Origin: Halospeciosus flavus
GTDB lineage: Archaea > Halobacteriota > Halobacteria > Halobacteriales > Halobacteriaceae
DNA length: 64,000 nt
NCBI RefSeq assembly: GCF_029814175.1
Contig: NZ_CP122314.1
Coordinates: 1-64,000 of the forward strand
Reading direction: 5' to 3'
Below the pieces are notes generated by a model. That model saw only the letters and a list, made by a program, of their open reading frames with translations, did not search any database and was not told the DNA's origin. This document shows positions 1-8,392 of the stretch, piece by piece. Within the stretch, counting starts at the first letter, position 1. The number at the start of each line of letters is the position of its first letter. The translations under genes and the position numbers were made by a program.

Positions 1-254
1 TCCCCATCGCGTTCACGACGCCCGCGAACCTGATTCTCGTGCTCGGTGCCGTCTTCTCCGGCGGTATCTTCGGCGACCACTGTTCGCCCATCTCCGATAC
101 GACGGTGCTCGCCTCCTCGACCAGCGGCGCCGGCCACATGGTCCACGTCCGCACGCAGATTCCCTACGCGCTGGTGAGCGCCGGCATCGCCGCCACCCTC
201 TTCCTCGTCCTCGGGTTCGTGCTCCCCGAAGGGTGGCAGATCATCCCCTACTGA
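1..254 (+). CDS. Na+/H+ antiporter NhaC family, C-terminal end (partial)
   Basis: The reading frame is open from the window edge (first full codon at base 3) to TGA at 252-254, giving 83 residues. The stretch GGIFGDHCSPISDTTVLAS is the conserved late signature of NhaC-type antiporters, followed by HVRTQIPYAL and one last hydrophobic helix ending near VLPEGWQ. Proteins of this family exchange Na+ for H+ in the cytoplasmic membrane, a housekeeping need in a halophile. The N-terminal part lies outside the window, so length and start cannot be judged. Confidence 0.85.
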   Translation, partial: PIAFTTPANLILVLGAVFSGGIFGDHCSPISDTTVLASSTSGAGHMVHVRTQIPYALVSAGIAATLFLVLGFVLPEGWQIIPY

Positions 255-542
255 ACCACTTTACGCTGCGCTCGCGGCCTCTCGGCCGCTCACTCGGTAA
301 AAACGTGGTGAAAAAGCACTCCTCTCTCCCGTCGCTCACTTCGTTCGCGGTAGTCGTTCGTCGGCCTCGTGACTTCGCCGCGAGTGAACCGCTTCGCTCG
401 GGTCTTCCAGACCGCTCGCTCGCGGATGCACGACGGCGTGGCCTTCCCGGACGTCCGATTCTCAGTTATATACTCCCGTGGAGTACTTAAAGAACGGCTC
501 CGTCTCCCACTGCTTTTCTCCGCCGCGTCCCTCTGCCCGAGT
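255..542. other. Intergenic spacer with low-complexity CG/TC-rich repeats
   Basis: About 290 bases without a convincing gene. It carries imperfect runs such as GCTCGCGG, CGGCCGCTCACTCGG and TCGCTCACTTCG, the low-complexity spacer composition common between haloarchaeal genes. A TATA-like TACTTAAA at 484-491 probably drives the gene starting at 543. Confidence 0.5.
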
Positions 543-1034
543 ATGACCGACACACGCGTCTCGGCGTCGAGTGACCCCCTCCCCGACGCCCTGATGGCGC
601 ACCTCGTCTACCCGACGGCGAGACTCGTCCTCCGCTCGCCGTTCCACGACCTCGTCAGCGACGAACTCCTGCTCGTCTCCCACACCGACGCCGAGACCGG
701 TGAGACGCGGGCCGAACCGGTCGGCTACCACGAGTCCTCGCGCGGCGCCGACCTCGTCGCGTTCACCGACCGAGGGTGGGCCACCGACCTCGATACGGGC
801 GAGTCGGTGACCCTCACCCACCGGGGCGACGACGTCCCGGCGACCGTCGAAGTCGTCTCGGACCCCCGGCGCGTCGCGAAGTACCTCCGCGCGTTCCTCC
901 AGCGCGAGGGCCTCGACGCGGCCCCACGCGTGAGCCTCGACATCGAGGGTGCGGACGTACCGAGTCGCGAGGAACTCACAGCGGCCGTCGACGACGGCGG
1001 CGTGGTCGCGCTGCTGTTCGACGTGCAGGAGTGA
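543..1034 (+). CDS. Deazaflavin (F420)-dependent nitroreductase-like protein
   Basis: 163 residues from ATG 543. An upstream in-frame start at 369 would add residues encoded by spacer DNA, and the TATA-like TACTTAAA at 484-491 lies between the two, so 543 is preferred. The middle of the protein (LRSPFHDLVSDELLLVSHTD, then PVGYHE, FTDRGW, LTHRGDDV) follows the order of strands in the split-barrel F420/FMN-binding family (DUF385-like nitroreductases), ending with an alpha-helical DPRRVAKYLRAFL segment. Cofactor and substrate are not deducible. The family assignment rests on pattern memory, not on a search. Confidence 0.6.
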   Translation: MTDTRVSASSDPLPDALMAHLVYPTARLVLRSPFHDLVSDELLLVSHTDAETGETRAEPVGYHESSRGADLVAFTDRGWATDLDTGESVTLTHRGDDVPATVEVVSDPRRVAKYLRAFLQREGLDAAPRVSLDIEGADVPSREELTAAVDDGGVVALLFDVQE

Positions 1035-1070
1035 GCACACGTTCGGGCGCGGGGAGGCGTCGGTGTCGAG

Positions 1071-2359
1071 TCACTCGACGACCGAGAGGAACCCCGCACT
1101 CGTCCCGACGGCGACGACGTCGCCCACGGTCGTCCAGACCTGTCGTGCCTCCTCGGTGAACGTCCACCGCTCCGCACCGTCGGCGAGGGACAGCGAGCGG
1201 ATTCGCCAGCGGTGCTCGTCGAGACGCGTCCCCACGACGACCCGGTCACCCTGCGAATGGACCCGGTCGATTCCTCCACTTCCGCTGGCCGTCCAGCGCG
1301 TCTCCCCGGTCGCCCGGTCGAGCGCGTAGAGCGTCCCTTCGCCGGCGACGAGGAGCGAGTCGCCCGCGACGACCGGTTCCGACCGGGTGGCGTCCTCGAA
1401 CTGCCGCGACCAGCGGACGGACCCGTCGGCGGCGTCGAGTGCGAGGACGAACCCGTCGAACTCGGTGACGTAGACGGTACTCCTGTCCGTGGTTCCGCCG
1501 GCGACGACGAAGTTGTCGTCCGCGTCCAGTACGTGGTGCCACCGCTCGTCGCCGGTGTCGACGTTCCGGCCGCGGACGGTCGGCGTGTCCGACCCCCTGG
1601 CGACGGTCGCGACGACGGGCGCGTCCGTGCTCGACCCAGTACCGACGCCGAGGTACCGTTCTTCGACCGACCACCGTTCCGTCCCGTCCTCGGTCGCGAA
1701 CGCCATCGTCGCGACGCCCCCGACGGCGACGACGAGCGTCCCGCCGATGACGACACCGAGCCGTTCCACGTGTCGCCCGACTCGGCCGTCCACCGAGTCG
1801 TCCCGTCGGTGCGGTCGACTGCGGAGACGGTCTCTCCGCCGAACGGTGCGACCGCGTCGTTGTAGGTGCCGGTGTAGACCGTCTCCCGGTCGAATCCGAG
1901 GACGGCGAGCGACTTGTCGACGGCGTCGGTCCGCCACACGGTCCTGTCGGGGCCGACGCGGAGGAGTCGTCGTTCGCTCGCGCCGGCGTGGCCGAAGGGA
2001 CCGTACACCTGCCCGTCGCTCGCCCGCAGTCGGTTCGTCGCCGGCGCGAACGTCTCCGCGTGCCACTCGACCCCGTCGGACGTGAGCGCGGCGACGAGTC
2101 CGGGCGACGTCGGGTCGAAGGTCGGGGGGAGGAACGAGTCGTCCCGACTGGCGGTCGCCGCGTAGACCGTCTCACCGTCGACGGCCGGGCGTTCGAGAGG
2201 GCCGTCGAACCGGTAGCGGGCGGTCACCGCGTCGGTCTGTGGCTCGACTCGCTCGGGCGGAGAGACGCCGCCGACGAACGGGAGCGCAGCACAGCCGGCG
2301 CTCGTGGCTGCGAGTGCCGTCGCCAGGAAACCGCGTCGCGTCGTGGAGGGCGTAGTCAC
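1071..2359 (-). pseudogene. PQQ-repeat (beta-propeller) lipoprotein, one frameshift
   Basis: Reads from ATG 2359: a Tat-type start (TTRRGFL), then AATSAGCAA with a lipobox Cys, so a lipid-anchored extracellular protein. Several PQQ/YVTN-type blades follow (DGTTRWTAESGD, ADGSVRWSRQF, ATGETRWTASG, ADGAERWTF). The frame changes near 1750-1765, after GDTWNGS, and blade sequence continues in the next frame to 1071. The span is 1289 nt, so one restored base gives a 429-residue protein, a normal length. The function of such haloarchaeal propeller lipoproteins is unknown; scaffold or binding roles are assumed. Two paralogues lie at 18468-19724 and 21340-22635. Confidence 0.75.
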
Positions 2360-2419
2360 ACTCGATCGGACCGACCGAACCGGGGTAAGCTTTCAGGTGG
2401 GTGACGGTCACCCGGGCCG

Positions 2420-3868
2420 CTACATGAAGTCCGAGAGGCCGGCCTGCGAGTCGTCGTCCTCGGCGTCTTCGGCGCGTTCCTCGGTGTCGACGTCGTCTTC
2501 GCCACCCGCTTCGCCGTCGGATTCGGGGTCGGTGGCGGCCATCTCGGTGGTCTCGGCCTGTCCCTCGAAGGCGCCGCCGGAGTGCTCGACGGCCCGTTCG
2601 GCTTCGAGTTCCTCGGCGTCCTCGACGATGGACTGGACCTTGTTCGTGTCCTTCCCGCTCCCGGTGACGAACGAGACGTGGGACTCGTCCATGTCGTAGC
2701 GGGAGGCCATCGCGACGGTGAGTTCCCGGTTCTTGCAGTGGTGGGTCATCGCCGCGAGGAAGGGCATGATCTCGCGACGCGCGGTGGCCATCGAGACCCC
2801 CGCGTCCTCGGCGATGCGGGAGGCGATGTAGTCGCGCGTCTCGCGGGTGCCCTTCGAGCGACCGAGTTTCGACCAGTAACTCGGCGGCCCGTAACGCGTC
2901 CACCCGCCGTGGTCGTGTCGACGCGAGGCCGCCACGCCGGCCGCGACGTTGTCGGTCGCGTAGCGCCAGTAGGAGTAGTTCTGCGTGGCGCGCACGCGGC
3001 CGAGCCACTTGTCGGCGTTCGAGAGGAAGTCGTAGGCGGTGGCGAGTTCGTCGCCCCGGAAGTCCTTGGGGACGTTGTCCTCGACCCAGTTGAGGAGGTC
3101 GTCGGGTGTCTCGTCGACGTCGTAGGCCGAGTGGAGCGCGTCCTCCGCGCTCTCGTGTTTGATGACGTCGTCGAGGAAGTCGAAGATGCCCTCGGTCGTG
3201 TCGCGCTCGCCGGTCACCACGTCGTCGACGGTGAGTCGTTCGGCCTCCTCGGCGAGCGCCTGGAGGTCGTTGACGGCCGAGCGGAGGTCGCCGCTGTTCT
3301 TCTCGGCGAGTCGGTCGAGCGCATCGTCGTCGTAGTTGATGTCCTCGCGCCGGCAGATGTCCCGGAGCACGGGGACGATAGAGCGCTTCGAGACGTCGCG
3401 GAACTCGATCTCCTGGCAGGCGTTCCGCAGCGTCTTCGACATGTCGTAGTACTCGTTGGCGACGAGGACGATGGGCTGACTCGACTCCTTCACGACGCCC
3501 GTGATGGCCCGCGAGCCACCGCGGTCGGCGTTGCCGTGGATGTTGTCCGCCTCGTCGAGGAGGACGAGCTTTCGGCCGCTCTCGCCGCCGCCGAGCGTGC
3601 CGCTCTTCGCCGCCTCGCCGGCGACCCGGTCGATGACGGAGGCCGTCCGCTGGTCGGAGGCGTTCAGTTCGATGGTGTCCCACCCCATGTCGTTGGCGAG
3701 GGCGTGGGCCGCCGAGGTCTTCCCGACGCCGGGCGACCCGTGGACGATGACCGCCTCGCGGTGGTCCTCCCACGTCTCCGCCCACTCGCGGAGTTGGTCG
3801 CGGGCTTTGTTGTTCCCGCGTATCTCCGAGAGCGACTTCGGGCGGTACTTCTCCGTCCAGTCTACCAC
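2420..3868 (-). CDS. rfcL: Replication factor C large subunit
   Basis: 482 residues from GTG 3868 (VVDWTEKYRPKSLSEI); 32 upstream in-frame codons lack RFC similarity. RFC boxes are plain: the N-terminal WTEKYRP, Walker A HGSPGVGKTSAAH, Walker B LVLLDEADN, sensor region NEYYDMSKTLRNAC, and the large-subunit-specific C-terminal collar. RfcL forms the clamp loader with RfcS and loads PCNA at primer ends. The C-terminal tail is very acidic and ends QAGLSDFM, a Qxxhxxaa-like PCNA-interaction (PIP) motif. No frameshift is seen. Confidence 0.96.
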   Translation of the reverse strand: MVDWTEKYRPKSLSEIRGNNKARDQLREWAETWEDHREAVIVHGSPGVGKTSAAHALANDMGWDTIELNASDQRTASVIDRVAGEAAKSGTLGGGESGRKLVLLDEADNIHGNADRGGSRAITGVVKESSQPIVLVANEYYDMSKTLRNACQEIEFRDVSKRSIVPVLRDICRREDINYDDDALDRLAEKNSGDLRSAVNDLQALAEEAERLTVDDVVTGERDTTEGIFDFLDDVIKHESAEDALHSAYDVDETPDDLLNWVEDNVPKDFRGDELATAYDFLSNADKWLGRVRATQNYSYWRYATDNVAAGVAASRRHDHGGWTRYGPPSYWSKLGRSKGTRETRDYIASRIAEDAGVSMATARREIMPFLAAMTHHCKNRELTVAMASRYDMDESHVSFVTGSGKDTNKVQSIVEDAEELEAERAVEHSGGAFEGQAETTEMAATDPESDGEAGGEDDVDTEERAEDAEDDDSQAGLSDFM

Positions 3869-4072
3869 CGGCCGAACACCCCTCGGACACGTGAGAGACG
3901 AGCGCTCGCGGCGGCAGTGGAGACGATGCCGAACATATACACGTCTTACTCGGCGGGGAGCCAAAAAGACGCTGGACCCGTCTCCGAACCCGGCCGCGAA
4001 CGTCTATTCAGCTGGATATGTGTCTGTAATATGTAGGTATGGTTAGGGGGCGGTCGGTGTTACTTCGAGAAC

Positions 4073-4666
4073 ATGTTCCCCGAGACCCTCGTCTCGGAGC
4101 GGCTTCGACTCGAACGATTGACCGACGAACTGGTGGACGTCTACGACCTCTACGCGCTCTGTGGGGGAGCGCAGGGGACCGGCGGCGACGTGGCGGTTCG
4201 GCCCGACGTCGGCGCGGGTGGGGCGTTGTTAGATTTCCCACACGCGACGGTCAAGGAGACGTACGACTTCCTCGGAGAGAGTCAGCGACGCTGGCGGGAG
4301 GGGGAGGCGGCGACCTACGGCGTCACCGTCGAGGGCGACGTCGTGGGACTCGCGACGCTCGAACCCGACTGGGAGCGGCGGACCGGGAACCTCGCGCTCT
4401 GGCTCGCACCCGCGGAACGCGGTCGGGAGTACGCCCAGGAAGTCGGCGACCTCCTCGTCGACGTCGTCTTCGACGACCTCGACCTCGACCTCGTCGCGGT
4501 CCACCACGACGTGGGCGCGGACACGGCCCGGCGGGCACTCGAGAAGTTCCTCGAACGCAACGGCGGGCGCTTCGAAGCACGCATCCGAAACGCGGTGAAC
4601 CGCGGCGGCGAACTGGTCGACCAGCGACGTTACACCCTCTCGCGGGCGGAGTATCGCGATGAGTGA
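4073..4666 (+). CDS. GNAT family N-acetyltransferase, RimJ/RimL-like
   Basis: 197 residues from ATG 4073. It begins LVSERLRLERLTDELV, typical of RimJ/RimL-type acetyltransferases, and has the GNAT core strands VEGDVVGLATLEPDWERRTGNLALWL followed by an acetyl-CoA-binding-like APAERGREYAQEV and a dimer-like DLDLVAVHHDV strand. The acceptor is unknown. Its 3' end overlaps the next gene by 8 bases. The two are paralogues of similar design, so a tandem duplication followed by divergence is likely. Confidence 0.8.
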   Translation: MFPETLVSERLRLERLTDELVDVYDLYALCGGAQGTGGDVAVRPDVGAGGALLDFPHATVKETYDFLGESQRRWREGEAATYGVTVEGDVVGLATLEPDWERRTGNLALWLAPAERGREYAQEVGDLLVDVVFDDLDLDLVAVHHDVGADTARRALEKFLERNGGRFEARIRNAVNRGGELVDQRRYTLSRAEYRDE

Positions 4667-5330
4667 CCTCTTCCCCGAACGTCTGGAGAGCGAACGGCTC
4701 AGGTTCGTCCGATTCACGCGGGGCGACGTCGACGTCCGCGACGCGTTCGAGCGACGGAGCGCCGCTCACAGCGAGACCGCCGCCGCGGAGTTCGAACACC
4801 TCGCCTACGAACCACACGCCGTCCCCAAGCGCACCTTCGATACGCTCGCCGGGGCGGAACGGCGCTGGGAGCGAGGCGAACTCGCGATGTACACCATCCG
4901 GCCGAAATCCGGTGAACCGAACGCGGGCGAACCCGCGGGGACGACCGCACTCATCCCCTACTGGGAGCAGCAGACGGCCCAGTTGAGCATCTGGCTCCGC
5001 AAGCCGTTCTGGGGCCGGGGCTACGCCGGTGAGCGGGCCGACCGCTTCCTCGAACTCGCCTTCGTCCGCCTCGATTTGGACCTGGTCGTCGCGGCCTGCG
5101 CCGTCGAGAACGAGCGCGCCCACGGCGCTATCGAGAAGTACGTCGCCCGCCACGGCGGCCAGTACGAGGGCGTCCTCCGCAACTGGCACCCGCGGGCCGA
5201 CGGGTCCGTCGCCGACCTCCACGAGTACACCGTCTCGGCCGAGCAGTACGCCGCGGCCCGCGGCGTCGACGACGCCGACGGTGCCGATGGTGCCGACGGT
5301 ACCGACGACGGCGAGTCGCCCCCCGACTAG
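4659..5330 (+). CDS. GNAT family N-acetyltransferase (tandem paralogue)
   Basis: 223 residues, starting inside the previous GNAT gene (8-base overlap), which suggests translational coupling. Like its neighbour it starts ERLESERLRFVRFTRGDV. Its acetyl-CoA region is better preserved: LRKPFWGRGYAGERADRFLELAF, then LDLVVAACAVENERAHGAIEKYVARHGG. The C-terminus carries a short DADGADGADG repeat tail of low complexity. RimJ/RimL-type; substrate unknown. Confidence 0.85.
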   Translation: MSDLFPERLESERLRFVRFTRGDVDVRDAFERRSAAHSETAAAEFEHLAYEPHAVPKRTFDTLAGAERRWERGELAMYTIRPKSGEPNAGEPAGTTALIPYWEQQTAQLSIWLRKPFWGRGYAGERADRFLELAFVRLDLDLVVAACAVENERAHGAIEKYVARHGGQYEGVLRNWHPRADGSVADLHEYTVSAEQYAAARGVDDADGADGADGTDDGESPPD

Positions 5331-5368
5331 CCAGAAGCGATTTCGCCGTCCCGTTCGCACACCCGGGC

Positions 5369-5941
5369 ATGTCCGCCCTCCAAGAGCGAAGCGAGAAGCC
5401 CTACGTCGCCAGCGCCGTCGCCGGTATCGCCGCCTACCTGCTCGGCTACCTCGTGACGTACGTCTGGCAGGCGAGTCACGTCCGCGAGATGCTGCGCGGC
5501 ATCAACGCCGTGCTCCAGTTCTTCGGGGGCGACGCCATCCCCGCGTGGAAGGCCGTCGGCTGGCTGTTCTACAACGCCCACTTCGTCGCGTTCACGCACC
5601 CCACGCTCGGCGGCGGGAGCGTCGCCCGCAACTGGATCGCTTCGGGCGACGCGCCGACGCTCCTCTACATCGTACCGGTCGGCTGTCTCTTCGTCGCGGG
5701 CGCGGCCGTCGCCCACCACGCGGGGGCCGAAGACCCGCAGACCGGCGCGACACACGGGGCGTCGGTCACGCTCGGCTACGTCTTCCTCGCGCTCGTCGGC
5801 GTCTTCCTCTTCACCGCGACTCGCGGTGACTACACCATCGCGCCGGACCTCGTGACCGGCGTCCTCCTCGCGGGGGTCGTCTACCCCGCCGTCGTCGGCG
5901 GTGTCGGCGGCGCCATCGCGGGCGTGCTCGGCGAGGACTGA
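5369..5941 (+). CDS. Haloarchaeal multipass membrane protein of unknown function
   Basis: 190 residues. Hydrophobic segments are visible near residues 10-30 (VASAVAGIAAYLLGYLVTYV), 89-107, 129-149 and 155-185, so about four membrane spans with a short acidic C-terminus. The loop AFTHPTLGGGSVARNWIASGDAP lies between the first and second spans. I do not recognise a family with a defined role. It follows the GNAT pair by 38 bases, so co-transcription is possible. Confidence 0.7.
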   Translation: MSALQERSEKPYVASAVAGIAAYLLGYLVTYVWQASHVREMLRGINAVLQFFGGDAIPAWKAVGWLFYNAHFVAFTHPTLGGGSVARNWIASGDAPTLLYIVPVGCLFVAGAAVAHHAGAEDPQTGATHGASVTLGYVFLALVGVFLFTATRGDYTIAPDLVTGVLLAGVVYPAVVGGVGGAIAGVLGED

Positions 5942-5946
5942 GTCGA

Positions 5947-6438
5947 CTAGAGGTCGCGGGCGACCAACTCGCCCCAGTGCTCGAAGCCGTGGCGCTCGTA
6001 GAACGCCTTCGCGCGCTCGTTCTGCTCGTCGACGTCGAGGACCATCCGGTCGAGCGGGAGGTCCTGCTCGCGGGCGACGTCGAGGGCCGCCTCCATCAGG
6101 TCGTCGGCGTCGCCCGTCCCGCGGGCCTGCTCGCGGACGTAGATTTCGTTGAGGACCGCCGCGTCCCAGATGTAGCTGTGAGTCTCGGGGAGGACGAACA
6201 CGTACCCGAGGAGGTCGCCGTCGGCTTCGAGCACCTGCACGCTCCGCTCGTCGGCCTCGACGCAGCGGTCGACCCACTCGAGGTAGCCCGTCCGGTAGTC
6301 GTCGGTGAGTTTCGACTCGTAGGTCTCGGCCTTCTCCTCGCCGCCGGTGCCGCTGCCGAGACCGAGTTCGAACGCACGCTTCAGTTCCCAAAGCGCCTCG
6401 GCGTCGCTGCCGGGGTCGTACGGTCTGACCGTGGGCAT
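5947..6438 (-). CDS. GNAT family N-acetyltransferase
   Basis: 163 residues from ATG 6438 (MPTVRPYDPGSDAEALWEL). The frame extends upstream to 6588, but those residues come from the neighbouring gene's DNA and do not look coding. GNAT features: GDLLGYVFVLPETHSYIWDAAVLNEIYV (motif D/A strands), the acetyl-CoA loop EQARGTGDADDLM, and DVDEQNERAKAFYERHGFEHWG (motif B). Acceptor unknown. Convergent with 5369-5941. Confidence 0.85.
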   Translation of the reverse strand: MPTVRPYDPGSDAEALWELKRAFELGLGSGTGGEEKAETYESKLTDDYRTGYLEWVDRCVEADERSVQVLEADGDLLGYVFVLPETHSYIWDAAVLNEIYVREQARGTGDADDLMEAALDVAREQDLPLDRMVLDVDEQNERAKAFYERHGFEHWGELVARDL

Positions 6439-6463
6439 ACTCGGCGGGTCGACGGGCGCGCCG

Positions 6464-7120
6464 TTAGCGCTGGCGGTTCGCGTCGCGGAACCGCCCCCAC
6501 AGGACGAGTGCGCTCGTCGCGACGACGAGCAACTGCATCCCCGAGGAGACGAGCGGGAAGACCCGTTCGGCGTTCCGCGGGTCCGCACCGCGGTCCGTGT
6601 CGATGCCCGTGTAGTAGAAGGTCGACTCGGTGGTGCCGCCCGCGGTCCGGCCGCCGCCCTCGTGGAACTCCACGAACGTCTGGACGACCCCGCGCGTCGT
6701 CGACAGCGAGAGGTCGCCGTTCAGCGTGTAGAAGCGGTCGTGGAACGGGTAGAAGAGGTTCACGCCGTTCGTGAACAGGTCGGGGGCGATGCCGCCGAGG
6801 GTGAGCGCACCGAGGGCGACGGCCGCCACCCGCAGGCCGTGGCCGTCGAACAGCGGGCGGACCACGGAGTCCTCGCGCCGCAGGTCGGCAGCGAGGAGGA
6901 CGCCGAGGACCAACGGGAGGAGGAGCGTGTGGAGGAGTGCCCGGTGGGTCCCGGGCAACCAGATGGCGAGGACGGAGTCGACGTCGGGGATCGCGGCGGC
7001 GGCGAGGACGACCGCGACGGTCCGCGTCGAGAAGGCCGGACCCAGCAACGCGGCGGCGAGGTAGCCCGCGAACGCGAGGTGGACGAGTTCCGAGGGCACG
7101 ACCGAGTAGTGGGTCTCCAC
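6464..7120 (-). CDS. YdjM-like membrane-bound metal-dependent hydrolase
   Basis: 218 residues. An early LVHLAFAGYLAAALL is followed by IPDVDSVLAIWLPGTHRALLHTLLLP, the Asp/His-rich signature of the YdjM/LexA-regulated inner-membrane hydrolase family (PF04307), and later GIAPDLFTNGVNLFYPFHDR. Several membrane helices and a C-terminal hydrophobic segment (LLVVATSALVLWG) are visible. Catalytic activity in the family is predicted from metal-like ligands, not shown. 25 bases separate it from the GNAT gene downstream. Confidence 0.75.
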   Translation of the reverse strand: METHYSVVPSELVHLAFAGYLAAALLGPAFSTRTVAVVLAAAAIPDVDSVLAIWLPGTHRALLHTLLLPLVLGVLLAADLRREDSVVRPLFDGHGLRVAAVALGALTLGGIAPDLFTNGVNLFYPFHDRFYTLNGDLSLSTTRGVVQTFVEFHEGGGRTAGGTTESTFYYTGIDTDRGADPRNAERVFPLVSSGMQLLVVATSALVLWGRFRDANRQR

Positions 7121-7199
7121 GGCTTTTCGTTCGTCGGTTCGGCGGGTGTCGAACCCCAGTTTCGATACGCTTTTTCGACGCGGTAGCGTCTATCAGGGT

Positions 7200-7906
7200 A
7201 TGGAACCGGACCCGCGGGAGGGACTCGCCGAGCGTATCGCCGGGGAGATCACGCTCAGCGACGACCCAGGTGCGACGCTCCGGAAGTGGCGGACCGACTT
7301 CAACGTCTCGCAGACCGACCTCGCCGAGGAACTCGACGTCTCTTCTTCGGTCATCTCCGACTACGAGAGCGGGCGCCGCGAGAGCCCCGGTATCGGGCTC
7401 GTGAGCCGACTCGTCGAGGGCCTGCTCGACATCGACGAGCAGCGCGGCGGCGACCGCATCCGCCAGTACGCCCGCGTCCTCTCCGCGGGGTTCGAGAGCG
7501 ACGTCGTCCTCGACCTCCGCGAGTACCCGACGTCGGTCCCGCTCGGCGACGTCTACGACGCCATCGACGCGACCGAGGTCGCCGCGGGCGACCGCGACAC
7601 CGTCAACGGCCACACGATCATCAACAGCATCAAGGCCATCACGAAACTCTCCTCGGACGAGTTCTACCGCCTCTACGGGCAGAGTACGAACCGGCTGCTC
7701 GGATTCACCGGTGTCTCTCGCGGGGAGTCGCCGCTGGTCGCCCTCCGCGTCGTGAACCCGACGCCGAACGCCGTCCTCCTCCACGGCATCGACGAGGACG
7801 AACTCTGGGAACACGCCCCCCGCCTCGCCCGCCGCGACGGCTACTCGCTGGCCGTCTGCGAGACGCCGGTCGACGAGATGCTCGACTCCTCCGCGCGCTG
7901 GCCTGA
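7200..7906 (+). pseudogene. HTH (Xre-type) transcriptional regulator, probable frameshift at the 3' end
   Basis: Start ATG 7200, preceded by a T-rich box (CTTTTTCG). Residues 20-70 are a clear Xre helix-turn-helix: LRKWRTDFNVSQTDLAEELDVSSSVISDYESGRR. The rest resembles archaeal COG1709 regulators (NGHTIINSIKAITKLSS.., VALRVVNPTPNAVLLHG). After SSAR the frame reads on as WPEPSTGPFFY.. into the next gene to 8036, which does not look coding. One lost base near 7898 would give SSARLA and TGA at 7904-7906, i.e. 235 residues. Target genes are unknown. Confidence 0.7.
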
Positions 7907-7951
7907 ACCGTCGACAGGACCGTTTTTCTATCCCGCCGAGAAACGTCGACT

Positions 7952-8326
7952 GTGCACGTCAGTCGCCTCGCGTTCGCCGTCGTCGCCGCCGCGGCCGCGG
8001 CCGTCGTCGCGGGCGTGTCCACGCCCGAACTCGTGACCGGACCGGTCCGCCTCGTCGGACCGCTCTACTTCGTCCCGGACCCGCGGTGGACGGCCGCCGG
8101 GAGCGCCTTCGTCACCGCCGCACTCACGTACCGCTGGCTCGGCGCCTCGCTGGAGTCGGTTCGCTACTCCCTCGCCGTCGCGCTCGGGTCCGGGAGCGTC
8201 GTCTTCTTCGTCGGCTTCGGTCTCGGCCTCGTCTCGCTCGGCCGCGTGTTCGGCGTCTTGCTCGGACTCGGCCTCGCCGCACCCGTCGGAGGACTCGTGG
8301 CGCTGGCGCTCCATCGAGGATCGTAG
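7952..8326 (+). CDS. Small membrane protein, unknown function
   Basis: 124 residues from GTG 7952. A T-rich box GTTTTTCTA at 7922-7930 lies 22-30 bases upstream, fitting a leaderless start. About four hydrophobic segments (LAFAVVAAAAAAVVAGV; SAFVTAALTYRWLGA; YSLAVALGSGSVVFFVGFGL; VFGVLLGLGLAAPVGGLVAL). No family recognised. Confidence 0.65.
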   Translation: MHVSRLAFAVVAAAAAAVVAGVSTPELVTGPVRLVGPLYFVPDPRWTAAGSAFVTAALTYRWLGASLESVRYSLAVALGSGSVVFFVGFGLGLVSLGRVFGVLLGLGLAAPVGGLVALALHRGS

Positions 8327-8392
8327 AGAGAACGGAGAGGAGACGGCAGAGACGGGGAGAGACGGGAAGACGGAGACGGAGACGGAGACGCG

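Noticed and set aside
2172..3890. A long minus-strand frame overlapping rfcL
   Set aside because: Arg/Gly/Pro-rich shadow; RfcL motifs lie in the other frame.
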